This document shows, in pieces, positions 1 to 8,514 of a DNA stretch of 64,000 nucleotides (position 1 is the first letter of the stretch; each line of letters starts with the position of its first letter). The DNA comes from Psychrosphaera haliotis (GTDB lineage Bacteria; Pseudomonadota; Gammaproteobacteria; Enterobacterales; Alteromonadaceae). Position numbers and translations under genes: made by a program. The notes under the pieces are model-generated. The model made no database searches and had not been told where the DNA came from. It worked only from the letters and a program-made list of their open reading frames with translations. The stretch lies in the NCBI RefSeq assembly GCF_009728465.1, contig NZ_WOCD01000005.1, positions 806,001-870,000 on the forward strand. Direction: 5' to 3'.

Positions 1-852
1 AAATACATTGTTGCGCTAATTCAAATTCCATTAGGGCTCGCTATTTTTGGTGCGCTCCTTGGCAAGATGGGTCAATCGGTTGGAAAGGTTTTGAGGCAAG
101 TTATGACGGGTGAAAAAGATTTTCGTTATTTAGATACACACATTTTAATTTTTGGTTGGCATGAACGCCGTACTGGAAAAATTATTGAGCACATCTTAGG
201 CGACGACAAGCGGCAACAGCGAAAAATATTGCTGTGTGTAACACAAGAGATGGAGCATCCGTTTTATGAAAATGGCATGGTGGAATTCGCTAGGTTACGT
301 TCGTTTACAGATAATGAAGAGCTAGAGCGAATTGCTGCTAAAAAGGCGGATAGAGTTATTGTGGACTGTGAAAACGACGACATGACTTTCACCACCGCAT
401 TAAAGTTGAGCAAAATCATTGCTGATGATTGCCATATTTCTGCGTATTTTGATGAAGACGAAAAAGTAGAAATGCTAAAAAACTACACGACCAATGTTGA
501 AGCAAACTCGTCTAGAACTGCAGAAATGCTAGTAAGATCAATGCAAGATCCAGGTAGCAGCAAGCTATTAGAAGAAATGATGTCTACACTTCGTGGTGTT
601 ACTCAGTTTTCTACTGAAATACCAAAGGGTGCGCCATCAAGTCAATTTGGGCAGTTGTTTTATTATTTAAAGCAAAACCACGATGCAATTCTGTTGGCGG
701 TTGCCAAAGATAGGATTGGTATGGAAATGAAGCTTAACCCGGGTAACGATTATGTGATCAAACCAGGGTGTGTCATCCACTATATTTCCAAACAACGCAT
801 CATAGCTAATGAAGTCAATTGGCAAGCAGTAAGCAAGTACGTGATTAAATAA
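1..852 (+). CDS. Potassium/ion channel with cytoplasmic RCK (TrkA-N-like) domain, 5' partial
   Basis: The reading frame is open from base 1, so the start lies upstream of the window. The first 22 residues (KYIVALIQIPLGLAIFGALLG) are a hydrophobic helix, most likely the last membrane segment of a two-helix K+ channel pore. The rest is cytoplasmic: a Rossmann-like start (THILIFGWHERRTGKIIEHIL, in place of the usual G-x-G-x-x-G nucleotide loop), then a regulatory region of about 200 residues. Family knowledge: such channels gate K+ flux in response to ligand bound by the RCK domain. The pore filter is not visible here, so ion specificity is inferred. It is followed after 8 bases by tesB on the same strand, perhaps co-transcribed. 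Confidence 0.7.
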   Translation, partial: KYIVALIQIPLGLAIFGALLGKMGQSVGKVLRQVMTGEKDFRYLDTHILIFGWHERRTGKIIEHILGDDKRQQRKILLCVTQEMEHPFYENGMVEFARLRSFTDNEELERIAAKKADRVIVDCENDDMTFTTALKLSKIIADDCHISAYFDEDEKVEMLKNYTTNVEANSSRTAEMLVRSMQDPGSSKLLEEMMSTLRGVTQFSTEIPKGAPSSQFGQLFYYLKQNHDAILLAVAKDRIGMEMKLNPGNDYVIKPGCVIHYISKQRIIANEVNWQAVSKYVIK

Positions 853-860
853 GGGTTGAA

Positions 861-1733
861 ATGAGTAAAGTTTTAGAAGATTTGTTGGGCCATTTGGCAT
901 TGGAAAAAATTGAAGAAGGTTTGTTCCGAGGTCAAAGTCAAAACTTAGGTTTTGGGCGTGTTTTTGGTGGTCAGGTTATTGGCCAAGCGCTAAGTGCAGC
1001 AAAAGAAACTGTTGAAGACCGTTTTGTTCACTCGTTCCATAGTTATTTTTTGCGCCCTGGTGACGATCAAAAACCAATTGTATATGACGTAGAAAATATT
1101 CGTGATGGTCGCTCTTTTAGTACTCGTCGTGTAAGAGCATTGCAGTATGGTAAGCCAGTTTTTTATATGACGGCGTCGTTTCAAACGGAAGAAGTAGGTT
1201 ACGAACATAGCCCAGAAATGCCAAATGTTGTTGGCCCTGAAGGCTTAAAGTCTGAGCATGAGTTTTTCCAAGAAAACATTGATAAAATACCGGGCACGCT
1301 GCGTTCTATTATTGCCGGTGAAAAACCAATAGAAATTCGTCACGTACAAGTTAATGACCCTTTCGCACCTGAAAAAATGCCAGGTCGTCGTCAAGTGTGG
1401 ATAAAGTCGAATGGGAGCCTTCCTGACGATGAGCGTATCCATCGTTATTTGTTGGCATATGCATCGGATTTTAACTTTTTACCAACGGCATTGTTTCCAC
1501 ATGGCCGCAGCCACATCCTAAGAGACATGCAAGTGGCGACGCTTGACCACTCTATGTGGTTCCATCGCCCATTTAGAATGGATGAGTGGATATTGTTTGA
1601 TATGGACAGCACAAGCGCAAGCGGAGGCCGTGGATTGGTTAAAGGGCAGTTCTTTAACCAGCAAGGTGAGTTAGTTGCGTCGGCAATGCAAGAAGGCGTG
1701 ATTCGAGACTACAAGGCGTTTCCAAAATCGTAG
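861..1733 (+). CDS. tesB: Acyl-CoA thioesterase II
   Basis: This 290-residue protein matches TesB in length (about 286 in E. coli). It has the double hot-dog layout: the first half carries the GQSQNLGFGRVFGGQVIGQAL region and HSFHSYFLRPGD, the second half LATLDHSMWFHRPFRMDEW and SGGRGLVKGQFF. TesB hydrolyses medium and long acyl-CoA thioesters to free fatty acid and CoA in the cytosol. The ATG follows a GGGTTG ribosome-binding-like sequence. The gene sits 8 bases after the channel gene and is followed by a bidirectional terminator. Identification is by family resemblance and is firm. Confidence 0.93.
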   Translation: MSKVLEDLLGHLALEKIEEGLFRGQSQNLGFGRVFGGQVIGQALSAAKETVEDRFVHSFHSYFLRPGDDQKPIVYDVENIRDGRSFSTRRVRALQYGKPVFYMTASFQTEEVGYEHSPEMPNVVGPEGLKSEHEFFQENIDKIPGTLRSIIAGEKPIEIRHVQVNDPFAPEKMPGRRQVWIKSNGSLPDDERIHRYLLAYASDFNFLPTALFPHGRSHILRDMQVATLDHSMWFHRPFRMDEWILFDMDSTSASGGRGLVKGQFFNQQGELVASAMQEGVIRDYKAFPKS

Positions 1734-1763
1734 TACCGCATAATTTGTATACACTGATTTCTT

Positions 1764-1795
1764 AAAAAAACCTTGTTTTTCAACAAGGTTTTTTT
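1764..1795. terminator. Bidirectional rho-independent terminator between tesB and plsB
   Basis: An A-run plus CCTTGTT pairs with AACAAGG plus a T-run across a four-base loop (TTTC). Both strands end in a poly-U tract, which suits the convergent tesB (+) and plsB (-) genes. Confidence 0.88.
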
Positions 1796-1804
1796 ATGCT
1801 TTTC

Positions 1805-1852
1805 TGAACCTGAACCTGAACCTGAACCTGAACCTGAACCTGAACCTGAACC
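1805..1852. repeat. Hexanucleotide tandem repeat (TGAACC) x8
   Basis: Eight perfect head-to-tail copies of TGAACC (48 bp) lie between the tesB/plsB terminator and the plsB stop codon. The last base of the array is the first base of the plsB stop codon on the minus strand. It is outside both coding regions. Confidence 0.97.
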
Positions 1853-4287
1853 TAGCCCAGTGATTGCAATGACTGCAAAATATCTGACTCTAGCAGAGAG
1901 TTAATATCTTCAGCAGTGGCTTTACCCGCGTCCGTTAAGTGCATCAAGCCAGCTTCGTCCGTCTCAACATACTTTTGTTCTTTGATACAAGATACAAAGC
2001 TTGAGGTGATCTTCTTGTCAAAATACTCTGGCGCTTTAATGTCGTGCAAAGTAAGAAGACGCTTGGCTAATTTTAAGCAGTCGCTTTCTAATTCACTGCG
2101 CTGTATGCCGTGAACTTGTTGTATACGATTAAACGCCAATGCATAACGTTGCAATGTGTCTTTCATTATTTTCGCCAGTAGGCTTAATTGTAGGCTGCCT
2201 AACGAAGAGCGATTACGAATAGACAAGGTGTCATCGCTTACTTCAATAATATCGTTTTGAGCAAAGTAACCTATTATTTTATCAACATAACCGTCTACAT
2301 CTTCTGTGGTAATAAACATTTCGTTTTTAAGTAGCGGTAAAATGTTTGTCACTTTTTGTTTAATTTTATCTGACGATGTTTTACTAGAGTGTGTTAACTC
2401 AGCTGCAACAATAGCGGCAATAGCAAACAAATGAACCACGTTGTTTCGGTAGTAACTCATCAAAATAGCATTTTTGTCATCAAGCTTAATAATCGTGCCG
2501 TATTCGTCACTATCAGAGTCTACTTTCTCTAGTAAAATGGCTTCATCAATAATGGCAGAGGCTGACTCTGTTGGCGTTTTCACTAAGTTTGAATAAGGGA
2601 CCGAAGTCTGTAAGCCAATATAAAACTCAATTAACGCTTCCATTTCTACTCGTGGTAAAGCATGGCTGTCAGAGGTTAGTAGCGCCAATGCCGACAAGTT
2701 AACCGTGTTTAAAACCGCGGCATCATTAATAGAGCCCATGACTTTATTGGCTGTATGATTAACAACTGGCGTTAACCAATTTGGTTTCACCACATCCACC
2801 GGATTAATTAACGAACGCCAATCTGGTGCTTGTTCGTTCATTATTTCGTTTAGGCTAATTGGCTCGCCAAAATTCACGTCACCGTGGCCATAGTTTTTAA
2901 GATTCTTGATTGCCTTAAAAATACCAAAAATCGATTCACTTTCTTTGCTTTTGCCTTTTAATTCACTTAGATAGGTATTTACTTCCATTACATGTTCGTA
3001 ACCAATGTAAACAGGCACAAGGGTAATTGGGCGATCTACGCCACGAAGCATTGACTGTATCGTCATGGCTAACATGCCAGTTTTAGGTGATAACAATCTA
3101 CCCGTTCTAGAACGGCCACCTTCGGTGTAATACTTAACTGGGTAACCTTTAATGAACAACTGCGAAAGGTACTCACGAAATACTGCAGAATACAACTTGT
3201 TGCCTTTGAAGCTTCGGCGTAAGAAAAATGCACCAGCTTTACGGAATACAGGACCCGCAGGCCAGAAGTTTAAATTAATACCGGCAGCAATATGTGGCGG
3301 CACTAAGCCTTCATGATAAATAACGTAGGTTAGTAAAAGATAATCCATGTGGCTGCGATGGCACGGCACATAAACAATCTCATGACCTTTTTGTGCTAAG
3401 TCTCTTAACTTGTCAGCATTGTGAACACGAATACCGTTATAAATTTTGTTCCATACCCAAGTCAGGATACGAGAGCCCATTCGAATGTAGTTTTCGTTGT
3501 AGTCGCCTGCAATTTCTTCAAGAAGCTTTTTAGCGTTTGCTTTTGCTTCTTCCAGGGAAATATCTTTAGATTCCATTTCTTCGTGCAGCGCTTTTTTAAG
3601 TGCGGGGCTGGCTAGCATACTATTGAAAAAAGCCTGACGTTCCATCACTTTAGGGCCAGTTGCAACTATGCGTTGGCGTTCAAAATGAATACGAGCAACA
3701 CGCACTAACTTGTGTGCTGTTTCTTCAGATGGGCCATAGTCATTAACCATTTTTTGCAATGAAACTGGCTTACTAATTCTGATAAAACTGCTGCGACCAT
3801 AAAGCAATACAATCATGAACTTACGAAACGGAGATGCTTGTAAAGTTTGTGTGATAATGTCCATTAAGCGAGTTTTGCGATTTGTGTCTTTTTCGACACC
3901 TGGGTTACGACCCCAGCAAATCATAACCGGTACAAACTGTATATCTTTGCCCGTACGCTCTACTAATTCCAGCATCGCTTGGCCCGTTTTTACGGTTTTT
4001 TTAGCGTGATGGTCTTTGTTCAAAAAGATAGAATCTACCGGCTTAACACCAATCGTTCTTTTAACTGAGTCGCTGTCTAAATCAATAGAGCCAAAAGGTG
4101 ATGGTAAGTTAAGACGCTTGGCCGCTTGCTTTAAAGCAAGCTTATCTGTGTATGAATCTGTCATCAATACGTAGGAAATTGGCTTAGACGAATCTATACC
4201 GCTTTCGCTATTTTTCTCGTCAGTAACTAGTTGAGTGCGAATGAAAGGACGAGTTAACCAATACATTAAAACATTTAAAATGGACAT
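1852..4287 (-). CDS. plsB: Glycerol-3-phosphate 1-O-acyltransferase PlsB
   Basis: The 811-residue protein is close to E. coli PlsB (807). The acyltransferase block contains the HX4D motif (VPCHRSHMDYLLL) followed by the family's INLNFWPAGPVFRKAGAFFLRR region and the EGGRSRTGRLLSPK motif. It acylates sn-glycerol-3-phosphate at position 1 using acyl-ACP or acyl-CoA, the first committed step of phospholipid synthesis, as a peripheral inner-membrane enzyme. The ATG start (MSILNVLMYW) matches the family N-terminus. It is divergent from lexA, with about 140 bp between them, as in many gammaproteobacteria where plsB and lexA are neighbours. Confidence 0.96.
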   Translation of the reverse strand: MSILNVLMYWLTRPFIRTQLVTDEKNSESGIDSSKPISYVLMTDSYTDKLALKQAAKRLNLPSPFGSIDLDSDSVKRTIGVKPVDSIFLNKDHHAKKTVKTGQAMLELVERTGKDIQFVPVMICWGRNPGVEKDTNRKTRLMDIITQTLQASPFRKFMIVLLYGRSSFIRISKPVSLQKMVNDYGPSEETAHKLVRVARIHFERQRIVATGPKVMERQAFFNSMLASPALKKALHEEMESKDISLEEAKANAKKLLEEIAGDYNENYIRMGSRILTWVWNKIYNGIRVHNADKLRDLAQKGHEIVYVPCHRSHMDYLLLTYVIYHEGLVPPHIAAGINLNFWPAGPVFRKAGAFFLRRSFKGNKLYSAVFREYLSQLFIKGYPVKYYTEGGRSRTGRLLSPKTGMLAMTIQSMLRGVDRPITLVPVYIGYEHVMEVNTYLSELKGKSKESESIFGIFKAIKNLKNYGHGDVNFGEPISLNEIMNEQAPDWRSLINPVDVVKPNWLTPVVNHTANKVMGSINDAAVLNTVNLSALALLTSDSHALPRVEMEALIEFYIGLQTSVPYSNLVKTPTESASAIIDEAILLEKVDSDSDEYGTIIKLDDKNAILMSYYRNNVVHLFAIAAIVAAELTHSSKTSSDKIKQKVTNILPLLKNEMFITTEDVDGYVDKIIGYFAQNDIIEVSDDTLSIRNRSSLGSLQLSLLAKIMKDTLQRYALAFNRIQQVHGIQRSELESDCLKLAKRLLTLHDIKAPEYFDKKITSSFVSCIKEQKYVETDEAGLMHLTDAGKATAEDINSLLESDILQSLQSLG

Positions 4288-4370
4288 AAAAACCTTAATA
4301 CAAAAATGAATGCAGCAGGGGATTTTAACAAAGGTTAGCTAAAAACCCATCATTCTTATTAAATTTTATG

Positions 4371-4398
4371 TTGCACAACCTCGACGCCTGTATATACT
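4371..4398 (+). promoter_or_regulatory. lexA promoter (-35 TTGCAC, -10 TATACT)
   Basis: TTGCAC at 4371-4376 and TATACT at 4393-4398 are separated by 16 bp, a good sigma-70 arrangement. The -10 element lies inside the first LexA box, so repressor binding would block the polymerase. Confidence 0.7.
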
Positions 4399-4427
4399 GA
4401 CAGTTATGTTACTGTATGGAAAAACAG
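4388..4427 (+). promoter_or_regulatory. Two LexA (SOS) boxes
   Basis: Two CTG-N10-CAG palindromes are present: 4388-4403 (CTGTATATACTGACAG) and 4412-4427 (CTGTATGGAAAAACAG). The E. coli lexA gene also has two boxes in this position and is autoregulated. The second box ends one base before the proposed lexA start codon and contains the GGA ribosome-binding sequence. Confidence 0.9.
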
Positions 4428-5048
4428 ATGATGCGACCACTTACTGCTAGACAATCAGAAATATTAGATCTAATTAGAGATTCAATTACCTCAACAGGTA
4501 TGCCACCAACTCGAGCTGAAATTGCTAAAACGTTGGGCTTTAGGTCGGCTAATGCCGCTGAAGATCACTTAAAAGCACTGGCTAAAAAAGGTTTCATAGA
4601 AATGTTACCTGGCACCTCTAGAGGCATTCGTCTAACAGAAGAAGTCGCTAACGACGATCCAGGTTTACCGCTTGTTGGTAAAGTTGCAGCCGGCTCGCCA
4701 ATATTAGCAATGGAGCACGTTGACCGTCATGTAAATATTGATCCAGCTATGTTTTCACCAATGGCCGACTTTTTGTTGAAAGTTGAAGGTGAAAGTATGA
4801 AGGATATTGGTATTTTAGACGGCGATTTATTAGCTGTTCATAAAACTCAAACCGCCAGAGATGGTCAGGTTGTAGTTGCAAGAGTGGAAGAAGACGTTAC
4901 GGTTAAAAGACTTGAGCGTAAAGGTAGCAAGGTTATATTGCATGCTGAAAACCCTGAGTTCTCACCAATTAACGTAGACCTAAACTACCAAGACTTTGCC
5001 ATTGAAGGATTAGCGGTAGGCGTTATTCGTAATTCGTCGTTAATGTAA
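4428..5048 (+). CDS. lexA: LexA repressor (SOS response)
   Basis: LexA has an N-terminal winged helix-turn-helix ([15 protein letters not shown], with [23 protein letters not shown] as recognition region) and a C-terminal self-cleaving serine protease domain. Numbered from MRPLTARQ, the cleavage site is Ala87-Gly88 and the catalytic pair is Ser122 and Lys159, equivalent to E. coli 84/85, 119 and 156. Family N-termini begin at M(R/K)-LT-RQ, so the start is ATG 4428 or 4431. An upstream in-frame ATG at 4416 lies inside the second SOS box and is unlikely to be used. It represses SOS genes until RecA filaments stimulate cleavage. Confidence 0.96.
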   Translation: MMRPLTARQSEILDLIRDSITSTGMPPTRAEIAKTLGFRSANAAEDHLKALAKKGFIEMLPGTSRGIRLTEEVANDDPGLPLVGKVAAGSPILAMEHVDRHVNIDPAMFSPMADFLLKVEGESMKDIGILDGDLLAVHKTQTARDGQVVVARVEEDVTVKRLERKGSKVILHAENPEFSPINVDLNYQDFAIEGLAVGVIRNSSLM

Positions 5049-5080
5049 CGAATATCCAAGTCGGCTTTTCTTTGTTTGCA

Positions 5081-5500
5081 TTAACGAATCGTCGAAAACT
5101 CTTTTAAAAGCTTCACGGGCGGTGACATGCCGTCCACAAGCTTATCTTCATCAATGGCATCAATAATGTCTTTAATGGTTTGAATGTTTTTAGGCTTATC
5201 GCATTCTAAATTCACCATATTCATAGACCAGCGGCTAAACAGTCTATATTCAGCTGGCTCAAAATAGATATTTCGTACTTTAGTGTGCCTGCTGTCTAGC
5301 GCTATTTTGTCATAAAGTGCCTGAACACTTTTTTTATCACCTTCCAGTACCTGTAAAAACATTCCACCGTTGTAAATCAAATTGCCGGTAATATCTTGGC
5401 TTGAGTTATTGTTCTTAGCGTTCACTAATAAGTCAGTTAACTCTTCATTGGAAAAAGGCTGAGTAGCACGGCTAATATAAACAAGTTGATAGAGTGACAT
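5081..5500 (-). CDS. Short BLUF-domain blue-light receptor
   Basis: The 139-residue protein is a stand-alone BLUF domain (FAD-binding blue-light sensor) with a short C-terminal helical cap. The key residues fall at the same numbers as in cyanobacterial Slr1694: Tyr8, Asn31/Asn32, Gln50 (MFLQVLEG) and Trp91 (RWSM). Light rearranges hydrogen bonding between Tyr, Gln and the flavin. No output domain is attached, so it must act through a partner protein that is not identified here. It lies 91 bp downstream of the TonB/TPR operon on the same strand. A perfect 13-bp inverted repeat sits directly before its start. Confidence 0.92.
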   Translation of the reverse strand: MSLYQLVYISRATQPFSNEELTDLLVNAKNNNSSQDITGNLIYNGGMFLQVLEGDKKSVQALYDKIALDSRHTKVRNIYFEPAEYRLFSRWSMNMVNLECDKPKNIQTIKDIIDAIDEDKLVDGMSPPVKLLKEFSTIR

Positions 5501-5506
5501 AGATAA

Positions 5507-5542
5507 AACCTATACTGAAAAATTAAATATTCAGTATAGGTT
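5507..5542 (-). promoter_or_regulatory. 13-bp inverted repeat overlapping the BLUF gene leader
   Basis: AACCTATACTGAA (5507-5519) is a perfect inverted repeat of 5530-5542, with a 10-base AT-rich spacer. In the transcript the 3' arm contains the only Shine-Dalgarno-like AGG before the ATG at 5500. It could be a protein operator or an RNA hairpin that masks the ribosome-binding site. There is no T-run directly after it, so a terminator is unlikely. Confidence 0.6.
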
Positions 5543-5591
5543 AGAATGAAATTTTAGTGAGTAACGCTTGGTAAATTACCGGTTTTTAGGG

Positions 5592-6884
5592 CTAGTAATT
5601 GAAGGCCAGCTGTTCCATTGTTGATTTTTCTTTCTCAACAAACTTTAACCATTGCGTTGCCATTCGTTGTACGTTTTTGTATTCACTGGCCATGTTCAAT
5701 GCTTCAATGGCAGCTTCAAACTCTTTTAAGTTAAAGTGCGCCATACCCAAAGCTAGATACAAATTACCAGGATTTGGTAAATCACCACGCTTTTCAGCCT
5801 CAAATGCAGCTTCGATCACATCTTTGTATTTACCCTGTTGAAGTCTGATTTCCGCTATTTGCTGGTGGGCGGTACCGTTATTTTCCAATGTAGAAAGCAC
5901 TTCCAACGTATCAACGGCCTTGTCGAGTTCTTTTGCGGTTATCCAGGCTTGCGATAAGAACTTAACGTTTTTAACGTTCTTTGTAAGTACTTTTTGATCA
6001 ATACCTTGCTCCATTACTGATGCAGCTTTATATGGAAGGCCGTTGAAGTAATATATTTGAGCAAGATTTCTAAAGTCCGATTGCTTAGAAATATAGCCCT
6101 GTTGATACGCAGCTTCTAATACCGCCAGTTGTTTATCTTCAGCGCCAATCTCACCATACATTCCAGCCAACTGTACCCAGTATTCAGGCTTGTTAAAACG
6201 GCGTACCATTTCTTCTAAAATTGAGGCTACTTTTTTCGGCTGTTTTAATTCGAAATATGCGGCGCGTTGCAGCACAAACCAGTTTTCTTTTGGCTCAACT
6301 TCCTGTTCTTTTGCTTCAGCTAATGCCAGGTCAATATATTGAGCTGCGTTTTGATAATCTTTGCCTTGATAACTTGCCTGCGCTTTAAGTACATTGTTCT
6401 TAACAGGGATGTCACCTTCGTTAATCCTTTCCCATCGTTCTAAAAATGAGATGGTTTTAGAGTACTCTTCGTTGGCCATGGCAAGTTGTGCTAACGAGAA
6501 TAGCGTACTTTTTTCTAATGACTCTGGAATTGGATCTTGCGCGACAACTTGTTCAAAAGCTGCCATTGCCTCGGTCATTTGTTCTGCGTTGTAATAGATA
6601 AACCCGTAAAAGTTATACATCATAGCGGTTTCGTAGCTATTCAAACTGCCGGATTTAGCTTTTACTGAGTCTAATACCTCTAATCCACCTTTGACGTCAC
6701 CACCATCAGCAAGTTGTTGTGCCCTTGCTAACTGACTATATACTCGTGAGTTCAATGATGGTGTGCGCTTTCGCTTTTGCTCGGCGTGCGCTTTGGCAAA
6801 ATCAACATTAGGTACAACACCAACAAATGAGCTGCCTAAAAGCAAACTAGTCGCGATGAGAGAGGACGTAATAAGTGTTTTCAC
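5592..6884 (-). CDS. Periplasmic TPR protein of the TonB2-type operon
   Basis: The 430-residue protein starts with a signal peptide (about residues 1-34, ending AKAHA) and then consists of tetratricopeptide-like helical repeats (for example MYNFYGFIYYNAEQMTEAMAAFEQV and LALGMAHFNLKEFEAAIEALN). It is the last gene of the DUF3450-exbB-exbB-exbD-tonB operon, 15 bp after tonB. Proteins of this type routinely close TonB2 clusters in Alteromonadales and Vibrionales; their exact job is not settled, but a periplasmic scaffold for TonB or receptor complexes is plausible. Confidence 0.8.
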   Translation of the reverse strand: MKTLITSSLIATSLLLGSSFVGVVPNVDFAKAHAEQKRKRTPSLNSRVYSQLARAQQLADGGDVKGGLEVLDSVKAKSGSLNSYETAMMYNFYGFIYYNAEQMTEAMAAFEQVVAQDPIPESLEKSTLFSLAQLAMANEEYSKTISFLERWERINEGDIPVKNNVLKAQASYQGKDYQNAAQYIDLALAEAKEQEVEPKENWFVLQRAAYFELKQPKKVASILEEMVRRFNKPEYWVQLAGMYGEIGAEDKQLAVLEAAYQQGYISKQSDFRNLAQIYYFNGLPYKAASVMEQGIDQKVLTKNVKNVKFLSQAWITAKELDKAVDTLEVLSTLENNGTAHQQIAEIRLQQGKYKDVIEAAFEAEKRGDLPNPGNLYLALGMAHFNLKEFEAAIEALNMASEYKNVQRMATQWLKFVEKEKSTMEQLAFNY

Positions 6885-6899
6885 AGTATCTGCTCCGAA

Positions 6900-7511
6900 T
6901 TATCCGTTAATTTCAAAAGTAATGCGGTTTTGTACGCCACTTACTTCAGTTGCTTCGCCATTTACTACACGAGGCTTATATTTAAACTTAAGGGCTGCGT
7001 CTAGTGCCGCTCGATTGAACAGGCCCTCTGGGTTTGCTTCTATCACAGTCGGTGACTTAACTGCGCCGGTTTTATCAACTACAAATTCAACAATAACGTA
7101 ACCTTCAATACCGCGCTGCAAAGCTCTGCGAGGGTATACAGGCGATACTTTAACAATTGGTAAATATTCACCGTCACCTGACTCAAGCGCTAATCCACTT
7201 TGTAAAGCCATGTCGCCACCAACATCTGCACTAAAATCAAAACCAGCATCGCCCGCATCGGCAATATCAGGAGACATTTGAGGTTGCTCCATTGGCGGTG
7301 GTGGCTCTTGCGGTTGAGGTGGCTTTTTCGGTTTACGATCTTTCTTTTGTACGGTTTCTTCAGGCTTTAATCGAATAAAGTCCAAAACGCTGCCTTGTGC
7401 TGGGTCGGTGATAGCCGAATCACCAGACTTAATAAGCGCCTGCATACCGTAAAATAAAGCGGTTGTAATAATTCCTGCAATCACAACGGCTGTTAATAAA
7501 CGAATGAACAT
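6900..7511 (-). CDS. tonB: TonB family energy-transducing protein
   Basis: The 203-residue protein has an N-terminal membrane anchor (about 5-25), a Pro-rich periplasmic linker (KKPPQPQEPPPPMEQPQ) and a C-terminal TonB domain (about 110-203) with the YPRRALQRGIEGYVIVEFVVDKTG signature. It lacks the long His/Pro spacer of TonB1 and matches the short TonB2 type. It carries proton-motive force from the ExbB/ExbD motor to outer-membrane receptors. It lies 11 bp from exbD and 15 bp from the TPR gene in one operon. Confidence 0.92.
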   Translation of the reverse strand: MFIRLLTAVVIAGIITTALFYGMQALIKSGDSAITDPAQGSVLDFIRLKPEETVQKKDRKPKKPPQPQEPPPPMEQPQMSPDIADAGDAGFDFSADVGGDMALQSGLALESGDGEYLPIVKVSPVYPRRALQRGIEGYVIVEFVVDKTGAVKSPTVIEANPEGLFNRAALDAALKFKYKPRVVNGEATEVSGVQNRITFEING

Positions 7512-7522
7512 AATACCTTTTC

Positions 7523-7934
7523 CTAGCTTTCTAATGCCGCGATAGAGACGTCATATGCGCCGGCAGCTCTAGAGGCATCCATAACCTTAATTAACGTTTC
7601 AGTAGTGGCCTTTTTATCCGCTTGAATTACCACCGAACCTTGTGGGTTTTCCGCTTTTAGGCGTTCAATGTTTGCTTGAACAGCACGAAACATCCACTTG
7701 TCGTTTGTTAATCCAAATTTCACCTTTGTCAGAAATGGCGACCAAAATACTGGCTCTTTCTTTCTTCACAGCTGTTGCGGCTTCAGGTCGGTTAACGTCA
7801 ATACCCGCTTCTTTTACAAAAGACGCGGTAACAATGAAGAAAATCAACATGATAAAAACCACATCTAGCATAGGTGTTAAATCAATGTTCTCTTGTTCTT
7901 CTTCTTGCATTAAGTTGGCTAATGGCGCTCTCAT
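7523..7934 (-). CDS. exbD: Biopolymer transporter ExbD, reading frame interrupted by one base
   Basis: Two overlapping frames together make one ExbD. The first has the N-terminal cytoplasmic part, the membrane helix with the proton-carrying Asp (DLTPMLDVVFIMLIFFIVTASF) and the periplasmic start (AISDKGEIWINKRQVDV). The second continues with RAVQANIERLKAENPQGSVVIQADKKATTETLIKVMDASRAAGAYDVSIAAL. The break is a GAAAC at 7687-7691; with GAAC the frame is continuous. The join falls exactly where family members continue, so I read this as one 137-residue protein and a probable sequence error. It works with ExbB to energise TonB. Confidence 0.88.
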
Positions 7935-7962
7935 TTTAATCTCCTAACAAATGCCTGGACCC

Positions 7963-8490
7963 TTAATGGTCCATCGGCAAATGGTCTTCTAATAGTTCAA
8001 TTTCACGTTTGGTTTTGCGTTGCACCCATGTGTTAGCAAAAACCCCTGATAATGCTCCAACCATGCCAGCCATTGTTGGAATCGTGGCCTTTGATACGCC
8101 ACTTGCCATTGAGCGTGCGTTGCCGCTGCCACTAATCGCCATTACATCAAATACTTCAATCATTCCGGTTACCGTGCCTAGCAAGCCCATTAGCGGACAC
8201 AGTGCAACTAGCGTTGCTATGAGTGGCAAGTTAACCGTTAATTTCTGTTTTGCTCTGGCAATGTAAGCTTGTCTAATTTGCTCAGCATTCCATGAGTCTC
8301 TTTCGCTTCGAGTTTTCCAGCGACGAACTAATTCGCCTTGATATTGTTTGTAACCGCTAAGCGTGTATAAAACGCGTTCTAAAATTAACAACCACATAAC
8401 AAAAATCATTGCTGCGATGGTGCTGAGAACAACGCCACCCGTGTCCATAAACTCTCTAATTGCTTCTAAGGTCTCTGTGAAAAACAACAC
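7963..8490 (-). CDS. exbB: ExbB/TolQ/MotA-family proton channel (second ExbB)
   Basis: This 175-residue protein has three membrane helices (about 18-40, 95-115 and 137-158) with the family segment LCPLMGLLGTVTGMIEVFDVMA and a Ser/Gly-rich last helix. It starts with GTG at 8490, preceded by a strong AAGGAG. It is a short ExbB2-type subunit that forms the proton-conducting motor with ExbD. It is flanked by TtpC (24 bp upstream) and exbD (28 bp downstream). Confidence 0.9.
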   Translation of the reverse strand: MLFFTETLEAIREFMDTGGVVLSTIAAMIFVMWLLILERVLYTLSGYKQYQGELVRRWKTRSERDSWNAEQIRQAYIARAKQKLTVNLPLIATLVALCPLMGLLGTVTGMIEVFDVMAISGSGNARSMASGVSKATIPTMAGMVGALSGVFANTWVQRKTKREIELLEDHLPMDH

Positions 8491-8514
8491 AGTGCACTCC
8501 TTGGTTGCGATACG

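Noticed and set aside
7523-7723. exbD as two separate proteins through programmed frameshifting
   Set aside because: There is no slippery heptamer followed by a structure, and the same GAAAC change breaks five other unrelated genes, so an artefact is more likely.
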